From positions 19,723,261 to 19,787,260 of the forward strand of contig NC_003074.8 in NCBI RefSeq assembly GCF_000001735.4: DNA of 64,000 nucleotides. Direction: 5' to 3'. The notes under the pieces are model-generated. The model saw only the letters and a program-made list of their open reading frames with translations. It did not search any database and was not told the DNA's origin. The stretch is from Arabidopsis thaliana. Its lineage: Eukaryota > Streptophyta > Magnoliopsida > Brassicales > Brassicaceae. A program made the translations under genes and the position numbers. Of this stretch, positions 15,401-27,145 are shown piece after piece; the first letter of the stretch is position 1; the number at the start of each line of letters is the position of its first letter.

Positions 15401-15787
15401 GGAACCATTCCCTCACAACTCACATTGTTGCAATCTCTTGTCGTCTTTAACGTGTCATACAACAATCTCTCAGGTGTGATTCCGCAAGGAAAACAGTTCA
15501 ACACCTTTGGTGAGAAGAGTTACTTAGGTAATTTTCTTCTCTGTGGATCACCCACCAAAAGAAGCTGTGGTGGTACCACAATCAGCTCAGGAAAAGAATA
15601 TGAAGATGACGATGAAAGTGGATTACTCGATATTGTGGTATTGTGGTGGAGCCTCGGGACGACCTACGTAACGGTTATGATGGGGTTTTTGGTGTTTCTC
15701 TGCTTTGATTCTCCATGGCGCCGAGCATGGTTCTGCCTTGTTGATACTTTTATCGACCGCGTAAAAGATGTACTGGGAGTTATCTAG
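12496..15787 (+). CDS. RLP45: Receptor-like protein with extracellular leucine-rich repeats, RLP45
   Basis: Five exons fit one frame: 12496-12877, 12954-13109, 13202-13276, 13459-13533 and 13629-15787, giving about 948 residues. All introns are phase 1 and split a Gly codon between LRRs, typical of the family. The fourth intron has a GC donor (CAAG|GCAAGT). The order is a signal peptide (LTWIIMMMILLQG), an N-terminal cap (CIESERQGLLEIK, then CCHW), many LxxLxLSxNxLSGxIP repeats, an island near SDWYPASLLSNFMEIYTEVY, final LRRs, an acidic spacer (EYEDDDES), one membrane helix (VVLWWSLGTTYVTVMMGFLV) and a short cytoplasmic tail with no kinase. RLPs partner with SOBIR1-type kinases in immunity or development. 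The frame begins further upstream with TTG, but the first ATG is 12496. Published models may use a different N-terminus. Confidence 0.88.
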
Positions 15788-16142
15788 AGAGGGTTCGTGG
15801 ACGTGGAGGATGAAACAATAAAATGTAATAGTTGAATCTTGCAAATATTTTGATCATATTGTCAAATTTCTCCATCGTATAAAACTTTCGTGAAGATTAA
15901 CATATCAAATATTTTGATCATAAGCTTTCAATATTAAGAGAAGCTGAAACCTTTAGTAAGAAAAATGATTACAGGAATCTACAATAATAATTGAAAACGA
16001 ATATTTATCTTTTTGTTTCGAATTAACGCAAATATTTGGTTTATGGACAAACGAATTATAAATTGAAACCGAGAGTAATAATATCTTGAATTCTCAAACT
16101 CATTATTTTAAAACTATAATGGTCCGACCAGCGAGTTCACCG

Positions 16143-17079
16143 TCTATACTTCCTACATATAAATAAATAATTATTAGAACCATGCATGAGAAAAAGAATG
16201 TGACTACTGCCTCCCAAAATGAAGCATGGGCGAGACTTAACTAGAGTTAGTTGGACTATGGAATGTTGTACAATTTTAAACTATATCTGTTTTATTTGAT
16301 GTCTTAAATAAAAAGATCTGTTCTTTTTTAAAAGGGATATCGTAATTCGTAAACTACTATTTTTTTTGTTTTGTTTGTAAAATAACAAAAATATTTTTAT
16401 CAGGAAGGTTCTTAAACTTTTTGAGAACGACCTTCTAAACACTTTTGTGGTATATTTGAAATGATTTAAAAGTTATCGAGTATTACGGTCTCTGATATCT
16501 ATATATACATTTTTGCAGCCATTTTGTGAAATAAATCCTGTAGTTAAGACTTATTTACAATGGCTGCTACTGGATTTTAATGTTTGTTTTTGATAATTAG
16601 AAAAAAATCTTCGAATTAAATATTTGATATTTAACAATCTTCCCTAAATCTCTTCACATTAACTACACGATTAGTTACTAAAATAAAACTTCCAAAATAT
16701 TTAATATCATTTAATTACTACAAAATTATCATTTTTGATATTGCTTTTCTCCATGACTATAACAATTCGATTATAATCATCAAACCGCAGAGATATTTGT
16801 ATCAAACCGCAGAGATATTTGATAGCATTTAATTATTACAAAATTACAAAATATTTAGACAATAATTCATAAACATATCATAAATAAGATCAACATTAAT
16901 AAAATAAATAGTTTTATTACGGTACGGGTTGGCGGGACGGGTTTGGCAGGACGTTACTTAATAACAATTGTAAACTATGAAATAAAATATTTTATAGATA
17001 GATACAATTTGCAAACTTTTATGTATACTAACTTTACAAACTAAATTGTTCCCGCGGTGTACCGCGGGTTAAAATCTAG
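16143..17079 (+). mobile_element. Short non-autonomous Helitron
   Basis: The right end is diagnostic: a GC hairpin CCCGCGGTGTACCGCGGG, then TTAAAAT and CTAG immediately before T (17076-17080). That is the Helitron 3' terminus with insertion next to T. The likely 5' end is TCTATACTTCCTACATA at 16143, which resembles the TCTATACTA starts of Arabidopsis Helitrons, but its flanking base is G and not the expected A, so the left boundary is tentative. No coding capacity is seen, so it would depend on a RepHel protein elsewhere. Confidence 0.65.
16779..16821. repeat. 21-bp direct repeat inside the Helitron
   Basis: Two identical 21-bp copies (16779-16799 and 16801-16821, core CAAACCGCAGAGATATTTG) are separated by one base. 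It looks like a local tandem duplication. Confidence 0.8.
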
Positions 17080-19662
17080 TTCATATATATACTTTGAACA
17101 AAATTAAACTAGTCTGATATTCATACTCTTTGAACAACTTAGTTTAAATCTAACTATCTAAGTATTCCTCGTATTTTGGCCGAAATCACCGAATCTCTAG
17201 AGTCTAGACCTTTTAAGTCAAAATGATTATTACAAAGTGTCTTGTTATCCTTTTTCAAACCTAAATGTTTTTTTTTTATAGTGTAAATCACTATTTCTTA
17301 TACTGAGGTTCCAATTTTTTTATTTTTTGGCACTCAATACTGATATAATAATGAAAAAAGAATGACAGCTACTAATCTGTGGAAAGACACATGGGAAAGT
17401 CAAATCAAATAATTGTGGGTGTAATAAGGGTATGGCTACCTCATCTAGGCCCTTCTTTTTTCTATTTTCTTTCAAAATAATCAAAGTCAAAATAGGGTTT
17501 GATCCCAAGAGTCGCTAATCGATCGATGATCCGAGTATGAAATAAGTACATTACTCCATCGTGACCCGATCTTATGATGTAATGTTTAAGTACACGTTCA
17601 TTACAAGTTTATAACAAAAAAAAGTTACAACACCGTTTCCTTACTAACTAAAATATCTATTGAACATATCGATAACTCAACTACTCATTATTTTTTGATA
17701 AACCAAAAATATTGAAGAATATACGAGCAACTGAGTTCATAAGCCCATAGACAAGGGCAAACGAAAGCATTAGTGCTCGTGAAAATTAGATTTGTTATAT
17801 TTTGACTAGTATTTGTTATGTTTGACGTTTATGAAAGAAAACCTACTCCAAAGGGCTGGCTGGCTATAAAATTCATTTCACAATTAAAATTTAGGGTATT
17901 GTTGATCCTAAATCAAAGGTTGGTAATTTCGTTAATTAAAGTTTAAATAATTCCTGGTTATCGAATGAGGTTATTTGTAAGAATTATGAGACTCAAAAGA
18001 CAAACATCATAAAAGCCTCACGTTCCCACAATAAATTTCATGCAGACGAAGCCAGCCTACTTTTTTAGAAATGGCCCTCCTTCTTATCTCAAACCAGCTT
18101 GACCGTCCCGGGTCTGATGATACATCAGTTCTGTCTGGTCCAAAGGCTAGTTTAAAACTTTTAATAGATTCAAATTTTTATTTTGTTAACAAAAAGTATA
18201 AAAAAAGAGTTATAAAAACAAATATATATTAAAAAAATTTGAAGCTGATGATTATATGTTTAGTTTGTCAGGCTCAAATTTTGATTGAAATAGTTTCGAA
18301 ATCAAAATCATGACAAAACATTAGAAAATGATTATAAACAAACAAAATAATACAGATGGTAAAAAAACTTAGAGAATAAATCTGAAAGACTAAAACCAAA
18401 TAACCGCATAACATGAAGCATAATCGTTTGTATTAGTGTCATTGATGTGTCACCATCCAAATTCAATTCTGTACAATGCATGTTGTTAACAAAACAAAAA
18501 AATCTGAAACCAAATAGAAAATGTCTCCCAAAAGATAATCTGATTTCCAAATCCAATCCCACATAACCCAAAAAAGATAAAACCATATTATATTTTCACT
18601 AAAACCAGCTCAAACTTTCTTTTGTTCTACATTAAACAAGCTTAATTTTAGATTAGGTCCTAGTTGACACCTATTGGGATGAAAAAAACAGAACATACCA
18701 TAGGCTCATCTGCATAAGTAATGTGTAAGAAAGAATGATTGCTCTTCTCATACTCAGCTATTTCGGGGGGATGAATCTGAATCCTAATGAATAGTTGATC
18801 TGCTCTGTTCTGTGCTGCTTCCCAATCATATTGGACCCTGCAAAAGCTGACACTTCTTTATCAGTCTACACTTGCAATCCATGCATAAAGAAAAATCACA
18901 AAACAAAATAAAAAGCAGACCTATTTAGATATATTATTATCATATATCTATTCATAGAACCATTAGACAAGAATGATCCTAATCAATCTTCACATGCTAA
19001 TCAGCTTGAGATTTTTTTTTTTTTTTAAATGAACATTGGATTTTTATAGACAAATTAGGCTAATTCAAGAAGTCACTTCAACTAAAGCCTTGATCTTCAA
19101 GAAATCACCAAAAGAAAAGAGAGTACATTTTAGAATCATAAAATCCATGAATCATAAATCGAGATCACACTTTGTCCAAGAAGATTTAAAACCCATCACT
19201 CTTCTTCATTTCCCTTATCTTCTCTCTATCTCTCAATTCTTTCTTTTGTGGGGTCTTACAAGTCTTAGCTCCCATGATTTCAGTTACAGTCGAGAAGATG
19301 AAAATAACATTTCTTATTTGCAATTGTAATAATGCAATGCATGTTCGTACAGTTTCAGTTTTATGAGGGAAAATAACGGAACCGCACGAGTGAAAAAAAA
19401 ATGGCAAACAATTCTCATAATTTAAAGCCCTCGTGATGTATCTTACCATTTATATAAAAAAATCTTGCCCATCTCATACTCAAAAAAACATTACATTTAA
19501 TATCACTATGGACCTAAGATTTTTTTCATTTCTATCTAAGCTCTGTAAATCAATCATCTATATATATACATGTACTTCACCATTGTACTTCTCATCACAA
19601 AACCATCTCTATCTCTCTTTTATTCATCATTCATATTCGAAACCTCTCATTCTATACTCAAA
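17080..19662. other. Intergenic region between the Helitron and SAUR57
   Basis: Mostly AT-rich non-coding DNA. It contains the orphan exon-like block at 18699-18837. A minus-strand mini-ORF around 19275-19186 reads MGAKTCKTPQKKELRDREKI and might be an associated first exon. Near SAUR57, TATA-like motifs occur at 19448-19457 and 19559-19567. Confidence 0.4.
18699..18837 (-). other. Orphan internal-exon-like block
   Basis: On the minus strand a pyrimidine-bearing CAG acceptor (TTTTGCAG) precedes 139 nt with one open frame that begins VQYDWEAAQNRADQLFIRI and ends ...LHITYADEPM. It closes at a donor-like ATG|GTATGT. The composition is clearly coding-like compared with its surroundings. No neighbouring exon could be joined with confidence, and the family is not recognised. 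It may be a relic or captured exon, or part of a small unannotated gene. Confidence 0.4.
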
Positions 19663-20037
19663 ATGAAGAACAAGTTCATAAAATCATGCGAAAACAAATT
19701 CAGAATCATGAAGAGCAAATCCATAGTTCTACCTTGTTGTACATCTTCATGCGAGAGTTGCTGCGACAAGGTTTCTTGGGGATTCAAGAAGGAAAATGAA
19801 GCAATACCTAAAGATGTTCCGAGAGGACATTTGGTAGTGTATGTTGGTGATGATTACAAGAGGTTTGTGATAAAGATGAGTTTGCTTACTCATCCAATCT
19901 TTAAAGCATTGCTTGATCAAGCGCAAGATGCTTATAATTCATCAAGACTATGGATTCCATGTGATGAGAACACTTTTCTCGATGTTGTTCGTTGCAGTGG
20001 CGCTCCTCAGCATCAGAGAAACTGCATTGGCATGTAA
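19663..20037 (+). CDS. SAUR57: SAUR-family auxin-responsive small protein, SAUR57
   Basis: An intronless ORF of 124 codons. The core SAUR domain is evident: IPKDVPRGHLVVYVGDDYKR, FVIKMSLLTHPIFKALLDQA, then the SSRLWIPCDENTFLDVVRC end block. The variable N-terminus has a Cys-rich patch (LPCCTSSCESCC). SAUR proteins typically promote cell expansion by inhibiting PP2C.D phosphatases and so activating plasma-membrane proton pumps. The first ATG after TATA-like elements near 19559 is used. An upstream frame extension to 19570 also begins with ATG but lies within the likely leader. No AuxRE core stands out nearby. The member number comes from synteny memory. Confidence 0.88.
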   Translation: MKNKFIKSCENKFRIMKSKSIVLPCCTSSCESCCDKVSWGFKKENEAIPKDVPRGHLVVYVGDDYKRFVIKMSLLTHPIFKALLDQAQDAYNSSRLWIPCDENTFLDVVRCSGAPQHQRNCIGM

Positions 20038-20995
20038 TGTTAAGAAGGGAGGGATTCAAAAGACATATTCATTTGGTTTTGATTCATCATCCGGTTCTAT
20101 GTTTCTAGAGAGAATTAATGTTGAGGATTGATTTAGATAATCTTGTACACTAATTAAGTAAGAGTTTTCGTAATATAAGTAATCATCTATCGTATTATAT
20201 AAGTGAGTGTTCACTAAACATGTTACATTTTCAAATGTTTCCAAATAAACTGAAACATTAAGACTATGACAAATATCTGAAGACAAATAGCAAAACTTCC
20301 AACATTATCTGATCATGCTTCTGTTCTGTGTCATAGAAAAAAACTTGAACTTCTCTGATGTAGATATTGTCAGAAAATCAAACAACTTTCAGTTTCTAGC
20401 AATTGTCTTGACTAGCCAAAGGGAATGAGTTTGCAGCTATCTTATTCGAGTTTAGAGCAAACTTGAACTCTTTTCTGATGCAGATATTGTCAGAGAACAG
20501 ACACAACTTCCAGTTTCTATCAATTGTATCTGTATTATTCTACATCATTAAAATGGATGAATGTCAAGAAGTAAGATTTTTTTGTTACTCGCAAATGAAA
20601 GATTATGACAAAGAAGATATAATGTGTTTGTTATTGCACGATAGGCTCCAAGAAATGGCCATGAGATGCATAGGATAGATATTAGTCTAATATCTAAAAA
20701 GAGAAACTCACATAAAAGGATTCGAAATGTTTAGAGAAAGGCCAGAAACATACATTTGAAGCCAAACACAAATAAATCATAAAGTCTTTTGTCAACGGTG
20801 TCAAATCCACATTTACCAACATAAAAAGTAACAAGTTAACAACGAGTTTTACACGTAAGTTTTTATATCATATATATCATACAAGGTGTGACACCATTCA
20901 CATTACAATCAAAAACTCAATTCAAACATTAACACAGCAAAATTAAAATTGAAACAAAACACAAAAACACAGAACAGAAACAGAGGAATGCTCTC
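20038..20995. other. Convergent intergenic region between SAUR57 and PAL2
   Basis: Non-coding. It holds the two 3' UTRs and a diverged direct duplication at 20343-20527. A 71-codon plus-strand ORF at 20463-20678 overlaps the second repeat copy and shows no recognisable domain. Confidence 0.4.
20343..20527. repeat. Diverged ~65-bp direct duplication
   Basis: Copy 1 (20343-20406) and copy 2 (20461-20527) share ACTTGAACT, TCTGATG.AGATATTGTCAG and AACTT.CAGTTTCTA.CAATTGT, with scattered differences and a small gap. The spacer is about 54 bp. The origin is unknown. Confidence 0.75.
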
Positions 20996-23359
20996 TTAGC
21001 AAATCGGAATCGGAGCTCCGTTCCATTCCTTGAGACAATCCATCAACGGATCAATAAGTTTACCTTCACACATAGCAGTGAAGACCTTATCAAACTCCTC
21101 TCCCGGAGACACAACCTTTTCTCCAGTCAACAACTTCGTTCCAAGCTCTTCCCTCACGAACCTATACAACGGATACGACCTACATTCCTTAATCCGGTTA
21201 GGAATCGGCGCAGTTCCATTCCCATAAGCCGCTCTAGCCGCTTCAACTTCCTTTGGAAGCACAGCCTTAAGCTCCTCTTCAAAAGCTCCAATCTTTTGAA
21301 AGATCGAAGTCACTGCATTCTTCTCAGTCTCACCGTTGGACAAAGCGTGATCAACAATAACTTGTCTTAGTCTCTGCATCAACGGGTACGTAGCGCTACA
21401 AGGATCATCCACATACGTGAACACTTGCTCACGATCAACAACCTTAAGCAAGTCCTTCTCGCAAAACCTTGACGGATGTAACTCACCGTTGATTCCAGTG
21501 GTTAACACTTTCTTAGCAACTTGAGAAACTGTGTTCTTCACAGTTTGTCTCAGATTCTCCTCCAAATGTCTCAAATCAACAGCTTGACATATCCCCACAA
21601 GGAACGTTGTTGACATTAGCTTAAGAATATCCACAGCTTCAGATGTTTTACGAGACGAGATCAAACCAAGAGAGTTCACATCTTGATTATGTTGCTCAGC
21701 TGATTGAACATGGCTTGTGACTGGATTAGCCAAGTATTGAAGCTCAGAACAATAAGAAGCCATAGCAATCTCTGCTCCTTTGAATCCATAATCCAAACTT
21801 GGATTACTCGAAGCAGTTAGATTCGAAGGAAGTCCATTGTTGTAGAAATCATTAACAAGCTCAGAGAATTGAGCAAACATTAGCTTCCCAATCGCAGCAA
21901 TCGCCAATCTCGTGTTATCCATAGAAACTCCGATTGGTGTTCCTTGGAAGTTACCACCGTGAATCGCCTTGTTCCTCGAAACATCGATCAACGGATTATC
22001 GTTAACGGAGTTGATTTCACGCTCTATCGATTTCGTAGCTTGACGGATTACTTCAATTTGAGGACCTAGCCATTGAGGAGATGTACGAAGAGCGTAACGA
22101 TCTTGTTTTGGTTTCTGCAATGGATCCATCTCGTGAACCTTTTGAGCTAATTTCATGTATGAGCTTCCGTCGAGTATGTGCTCCATTATCGCCGCCGCTT
22201 CGATTTGTCCGGGATGATGTTTTAAACGATGAGTCAGATGATCGGTAAACTCAGGTTTCCCGCTCATAACCTCCGCGAAGATCGCTGATAAAACCTCCGC
22301 TAACACCGCTTGGACATTCGCTTCGAATAGAACCATCGACGCCATTCCAGATCCAACCGCCGTGCCATTAACGAGAGCTAAACCTTCCTTAGGTTGTAAA
22401 TCGAAGAATCCAGTACTGATTCCGGCTTTCTCAAAAGCTTCTTTCGCGGTTAGCGATTCACCGTCGGGACCGGTGGCTTTGGAATTAGGACGGCCGGTGA
22501 GAAGTCCGGCGATGTAAGAGAGAGGAACGAGATCGCCGGAGGCGGTAATGGTTCCACGGAGAGGTAGTGACGGAGAGATGTTGTGGTTGAGGAGACTTGT
22601 AATCGCTTCGAGGATCTCGAATCGGATCCCGGAGTATCCTTGGAGAAGAGTGTTGACTCTGACGAGCATGGCGGCTCTTGTGGCGGATTGCGGCAGTGTG
22701 TGACATGTCTCCTTCGTGTTTCCGAATATTCCGGCGTTCAAAAATCTGAAATCGGAAATAAACTTTAATTAATTAAAATAGACCCGACCCGACCGGTATC
22801 ACCGACCCGGTATATCTCCCATGCAAATTGTATACTCGTGAGTATGCGTTATCCACTTAAGCCACTAATTTATTTATTTCTCTGATCACATTCCTAATGA
22901 GTTCTCTAATTATTAATTAGTTATATAATATAAGGTATAGGATTTAATTAATTACCTAATGAGTTCTGTTTGTAATGCGGTGCCGTTTTTGGTTCTCCGG
23001 TGAGAAGTAGCACCAAAGCCGGTGGTGACTCCGTAACTGTCAGTACCTTTGTTCATGCTCTCCATAACCCAATCACTGCTAGCTTTCACACCGGCTCTTG
23101 AAGTCTCCGCTAACTCAACCTTAACGCTGCCTCCTACGGTGGAGATGGCAGCAACTTGTCCGATCGTCAGTGTTTCTCCGCCAAGATTCACGACTGGTCT
23201 ACGATACTCTTCGACCATCTTCTTCACTTCATCTAAATGACTTCCTTTCATTTGATCCGCTGCTAAACCCCAATTCAATGGATCTGCCAAAGTCTTCGTA
23301 GTAACCGCCACTTTTGTCTTCTCTCCTCCGCCGCACAACATTGCTTCGATTTGATCCAT
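20996..23359 (-). CDS. PAL2: Phenylalanine ammonia-lyase 2
   Basis: Two exons, 23359-22956 and 22745-20996, split after ATT AG in an Arg codon. They give 717 residues, the known PAL2 length. The enzyme deaminates L-phenylalanine to trans-cinnamate and ammonia, the entry step of phenylpropanoid metabolism (lignin, flavonoids, sinapate, salicylate), as a cytosolic homotetramer. The Ala-Ser-Gly triad that forms the MIO prosthetic group lies in [19 protein letters not shown] near residues 203-205. The lid-loop region [16 protein letters not shown] and the Asn/Tyr/Gln active-site segments ([25 protein letters not shown]) are present. The C-terminus is GAPIPIC. Upstream AC/MYB motifs fit regulation by R2R3-MYB factors. 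Confidence 0.97.
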
Positions 23360-23488
23360 TGGTTTTCAAGAAGTTGTGTTTAGGTGAATGAGATCAGATC
23401 TCTTGTATTGTTTGGTGAAAGGAGAAAGAGAGAGTTTGAATTGTTGGTGGTTTTTGGTTTTCTGAGGAGGAAGAAGAGAGAAGAGACG

Positions 23489-23496
23489 TTTAAATA
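23489..23496 (-). promoter_or_regulatory. TATA-like box of PAL2
   Basis: On the minus strand the sequence reads TATTTAAA, about 130 bp upstream of the PAL2 ATG, followed by a purine/pyrimidine-rich leader. Spacing is suitable for a transcription start near 23460. Confidence 0.5.
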
Positions 23497-23590
23497 AGAA
23501 GGACAATGTTAGTGTTGTTGTTAGGTAAGGACAAGAGAAGAGAGAAGAGAGAACACAAGTTTTGATTTTTTGGAGAAAAAAAGTGAAGTA

Positions 23591-23603
23591 TGAGGGGTGG
23601 GTG
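23591..23603 (-). promoter_or_regulatory. Box P/L-like MYB site upstream of PAL2
   Basis: The minus strand reads CTCACCCACCCC, close to the C-rich Box P/Box L motif of PAL promoters. A nearby CCAACGGTCA (near 23617-23626) matches a MYB-recognition core. Assignment is by motif only. Confidence 0.4.
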
Positions 23604-23844
23604 AGAGTTTAATGATGACCGTTGGATGAAGATTGGTGATCTAATGGTGGATAATGGAAAACGTGAATTTGGTTTGAGTCGCAAAAAGAGTTTGTCAATT
23701 AGTTTTTAGATTTAAAACGCGTTTGGTTTTGGTTTGGTTTGGTTAAATTTGTGTGTTCCGTCAAATATCAACCTCAAGCATCGAAAAGGTAGTCGTGGCT
23801 GGTGGCTGAGGAATTGAGAAGGTAATAACTAATAAGCGTTTTGC

Positions 23845-23851
23845 GGTTGGT
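23845..23851 (-). promoter_or_regulatory. AC-II element upstream of PAL2
   Basis: ACCAACC on the minus strand is an exact AC-II element, the R2R3-MYB target common to phenylpropanoid genes, here about 490 bp upstream of the start codon. A further ACCACCAACA lies in the leader near 23438-23448. Confidence 0.5.
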
Positions 23852-23859
23852 GAGACTTT

Positions 23860-26800
23860 TTGGAGACAAAAATGTTTATACGAGTGATTGATTATGGTTT
23901 GGGAATGAAATGGGAGTAGTTGTGGAACGTAGGAATGTAGTTCAGTCAATTCAAGGTCGTCCCCACTAATTTCGTTTTCAAAAAATTATTTTAGTTGCTA
24001 TTTGTAGTTTGGTTTTATTGTGAATATTTGTTTATATGTATCAAAAACAAAAGTTGCTAAAAAAATGTATTAAAAAAATATATTCTTATACAACTAACTA
24101 GTTGAAGTCGAACCAAACCAGCATGAATTGTTTATCTTATTATATTTTTCTTATCTATACTTGAAATTTGTTTTGGTGAGAAAGACCTGTCCTTTTATTT
24201 GAAATTTTATTAACCAATAATTTTTTTCAGTTTCAACACTAAACCGAACATTTGACCTCAAAACATATATTTAATTAGTTTGCTATTATGTTAATGATAT
24301 TACAAGATTTGTATAATTTTGGTGACTCCAATTAAACAAATTATATACGTTTCCAAATATGCTTCTCTATCAAGTGTAAAGGTTTTTTTTCATAATAATT
24401 CAGTACATCACAAAATATAAGGAATAATTTGTTAGAGGAAATGAAATAGAACAAAAAGAAGCAAGTAAATGTATACACAATGAGCTAGTGACATGGATGA
24501 AGACATATTTAGAAAATATAAGTTTTTGTTTTTCTTGTAACATATATATAGTCATATATATACCATCGGTCCATGAAGAATGGAACATAAATTTATTATT
24601 GTAAAGAACCATTTCTATCTAAGTAACATTGAACCCTCTGTGACAATTTTTTTCTTTGGTTTGCTATCTTTGGACTATAGATGTAGAATAACATGCAAAT
24701 TAACGTCAAGACCATGTCACTTTAACATAAAAGGTGACAATAAGCTTGTCAATCATCGATGGTAGATGTGAACGTAATTAGTTTCAAAATGTTTTACCCC
24801 GATTTGGTCAGATCCTAAAGTACTTGAAACTTTCGAGGGTCATTTATTTATGTAGAATATTGTCATCTCATTAACTAGCTCAGAAAAACTCTTGTTATAA
24901 TATAGATAGATATTCAAAAAAATAGGGTACGTAGTATACTTGAGACCTTGAGCTACCTAAAAAATTAGGAAATTTCAATAAGAATTTAAATTTGTGGTGG
25001 AGAATATATCATTACGTAGACAGGAGGAAGGTAAACCGATATTAATGCGACGCAATATACACCAACTAGAAGCTAAGTAAAGAAACACACACCGTTTGCA
25101 TGACAAACGAAATGGCATGTACGCAATATTTACGAACATACTAAAATGTTTTGCTGGTCTAAATTGAAACGATCAACTAATTACAAGGAGCCAAGGAGCA
25201 TGACATTAGGTGTTTAAAATAAAATAAAATTGAGTTAGGTGCTTAAATGATCTTTTACTTTCAAATGGGAAACAGAAAGAGGGGAAAAAAAACAGGGAAA
25301 TTTAAATTAGACAAACAAACATGAATTATTGCTTTGTAAAGCCAGATTTGTATTACGTTGAAAGGTAAAAGATTCAATATGATTTCGATCATAGTCTATT
25401 TTGTTGTAGGTTGTAATAACATAACGTGAAATCGTCTAACTTGTATATTAGATGATCGGACCAATTTTTTTGTTTTTGTTTGGTTTTATATAGAAAATAT
25501 CTAAAGGAGAGTTCGATGGTGATATCGAACCACTCTTTTAACTTGATTGCTGCTAATAAATAGCCAAAAAACAATATCTAACATAATTTAAGACAAATCA
25601 ATGCGTAAACAAATAAAGCTGAGACGGAAATGTAAAGGGTCTCCGAACCAAACAATTATGGCTCAAAGAAGTAGTGGGTTGGTAAGATGGGTTCATTGAA
25701 AAACACTTGCATGTGTGTATGGCTCTTTACCACATCTTCTATTTCTTACTAAACATTCTTCATTTTTTTGTCCGCAGATATTGTTTGACTTGTCGGTAAC
25801 AGTTTTTTTTTATTAGTGAAAGGTGTATCTGTTTTTGTTTTTAACAGGACCCCATTGATGATATTTTTAGGCCTTATTTTATACAAATACAAAGACTAAT
25901 TGAGAGACCATTTTAAGATAACACCATGTATCACGAGGCAGATTATTAAACCATCAATCAACTGATGTTTTCTTCCTACATCATCACTTAAGTTTAATAT
26001 TTTCTTCAATATTTTTTCAAAAAAAATTATAAATACGGCTGAATAACTTGTTTATTTTTCTCAACATACAAACCTTAAAAATCAATCCAACAACAATTTT
26101 TTTGGGGTTAATTGATGAGTTGTGGACGGAGCTCATACATCTTTCCGGTGCAATAAAAACCCCTCGAAAAGAAAAAATTGAACCTATGTTTTGGAACGCA
26201 AACCCCTTACACACTTGGTGACAACAAACTTACCAACTAGATGTTCCGAACTTGCCAACTATTTCTTTTTATAATTTTTTTTTTTTGAAAAATAATAGAT
26301 GCCTAAGGAATTTTTAATTCTTTATAATAAATTCTTTTGTTAATATATAAAAAAACAAATATTATAAAGAATCAAAAAATAACTATCCCTTATGCATATA
26401 ATATCTGTTATCCACTCTTCAAGACTCTTAACGCATTAGCTTCGTCGAACCTAAAATGCTGACTAAGCCAAGAAAAATAAAAAAGCACTCAAGTATATAT
26501 GAAATTACGTGAGCCGTGAAAAAATAGCTAGAGGACCACCAACCACAGTGGCAAAGATCGATCAGGCACCACTCGTCTCACCAACCCCTTTAGTATCCTT
26601 TCACATGTCCCACATTATCTCAAATTTTACAATCATCAAACGTCATTTGTCCAAATCAGCCACATATATAAAACTTCCTCTTCTTTATAATACAGTACTA
26701 GTAGATAAATGCATACCTCCGAATCTCCAATAGCTTTATGACGTCTTTGAAAACAACATCAAGTTCTTGATAGTTTTAGCACAACACCATTTGCTAATCA

Positions 26801-27145
26801 ATATCTTTTGTGTGTCAACAATTATAATCAGTGATTTTTCTTTGTGTTATATGATAAATATAGCAGGTCTATAAAATATATGTAAGCTCGTAAAAAACTC
26901 ACTAATCTTGATGGATGTCTTAAGATTATCAAATCACATATACTCTGAGAATATGACAAACTACATAATTTCCAATCGTAAGAAAAACCGTAATTAAAAT
27001 TTTCTTAATCTCCTTGTTAGATACAGAATTTACTAACCAATATATTCTCCTAATCAAACATGCTCTCTTGATTTTGTGAGAGTGTGTGTGTAGCTCTCTC
27101 CTACAAACCTGACTCTGATATCGATCAGTGATTGCAATGGCAACA
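23860..27145. other. Gene-free intergenic region, 3.3 kb
   Basis: AT-rich. The proximal part is probably PAL2 upstream sequence. No ORF with coding character, RNA gene or defined transposon end was found on either strand. Confidence 0.4.

Noticed and set aside
22485-22706. 73-codon ORF within PAL2
   Set aside because: Shadow frame of the highly biased PAL2 coding exon.
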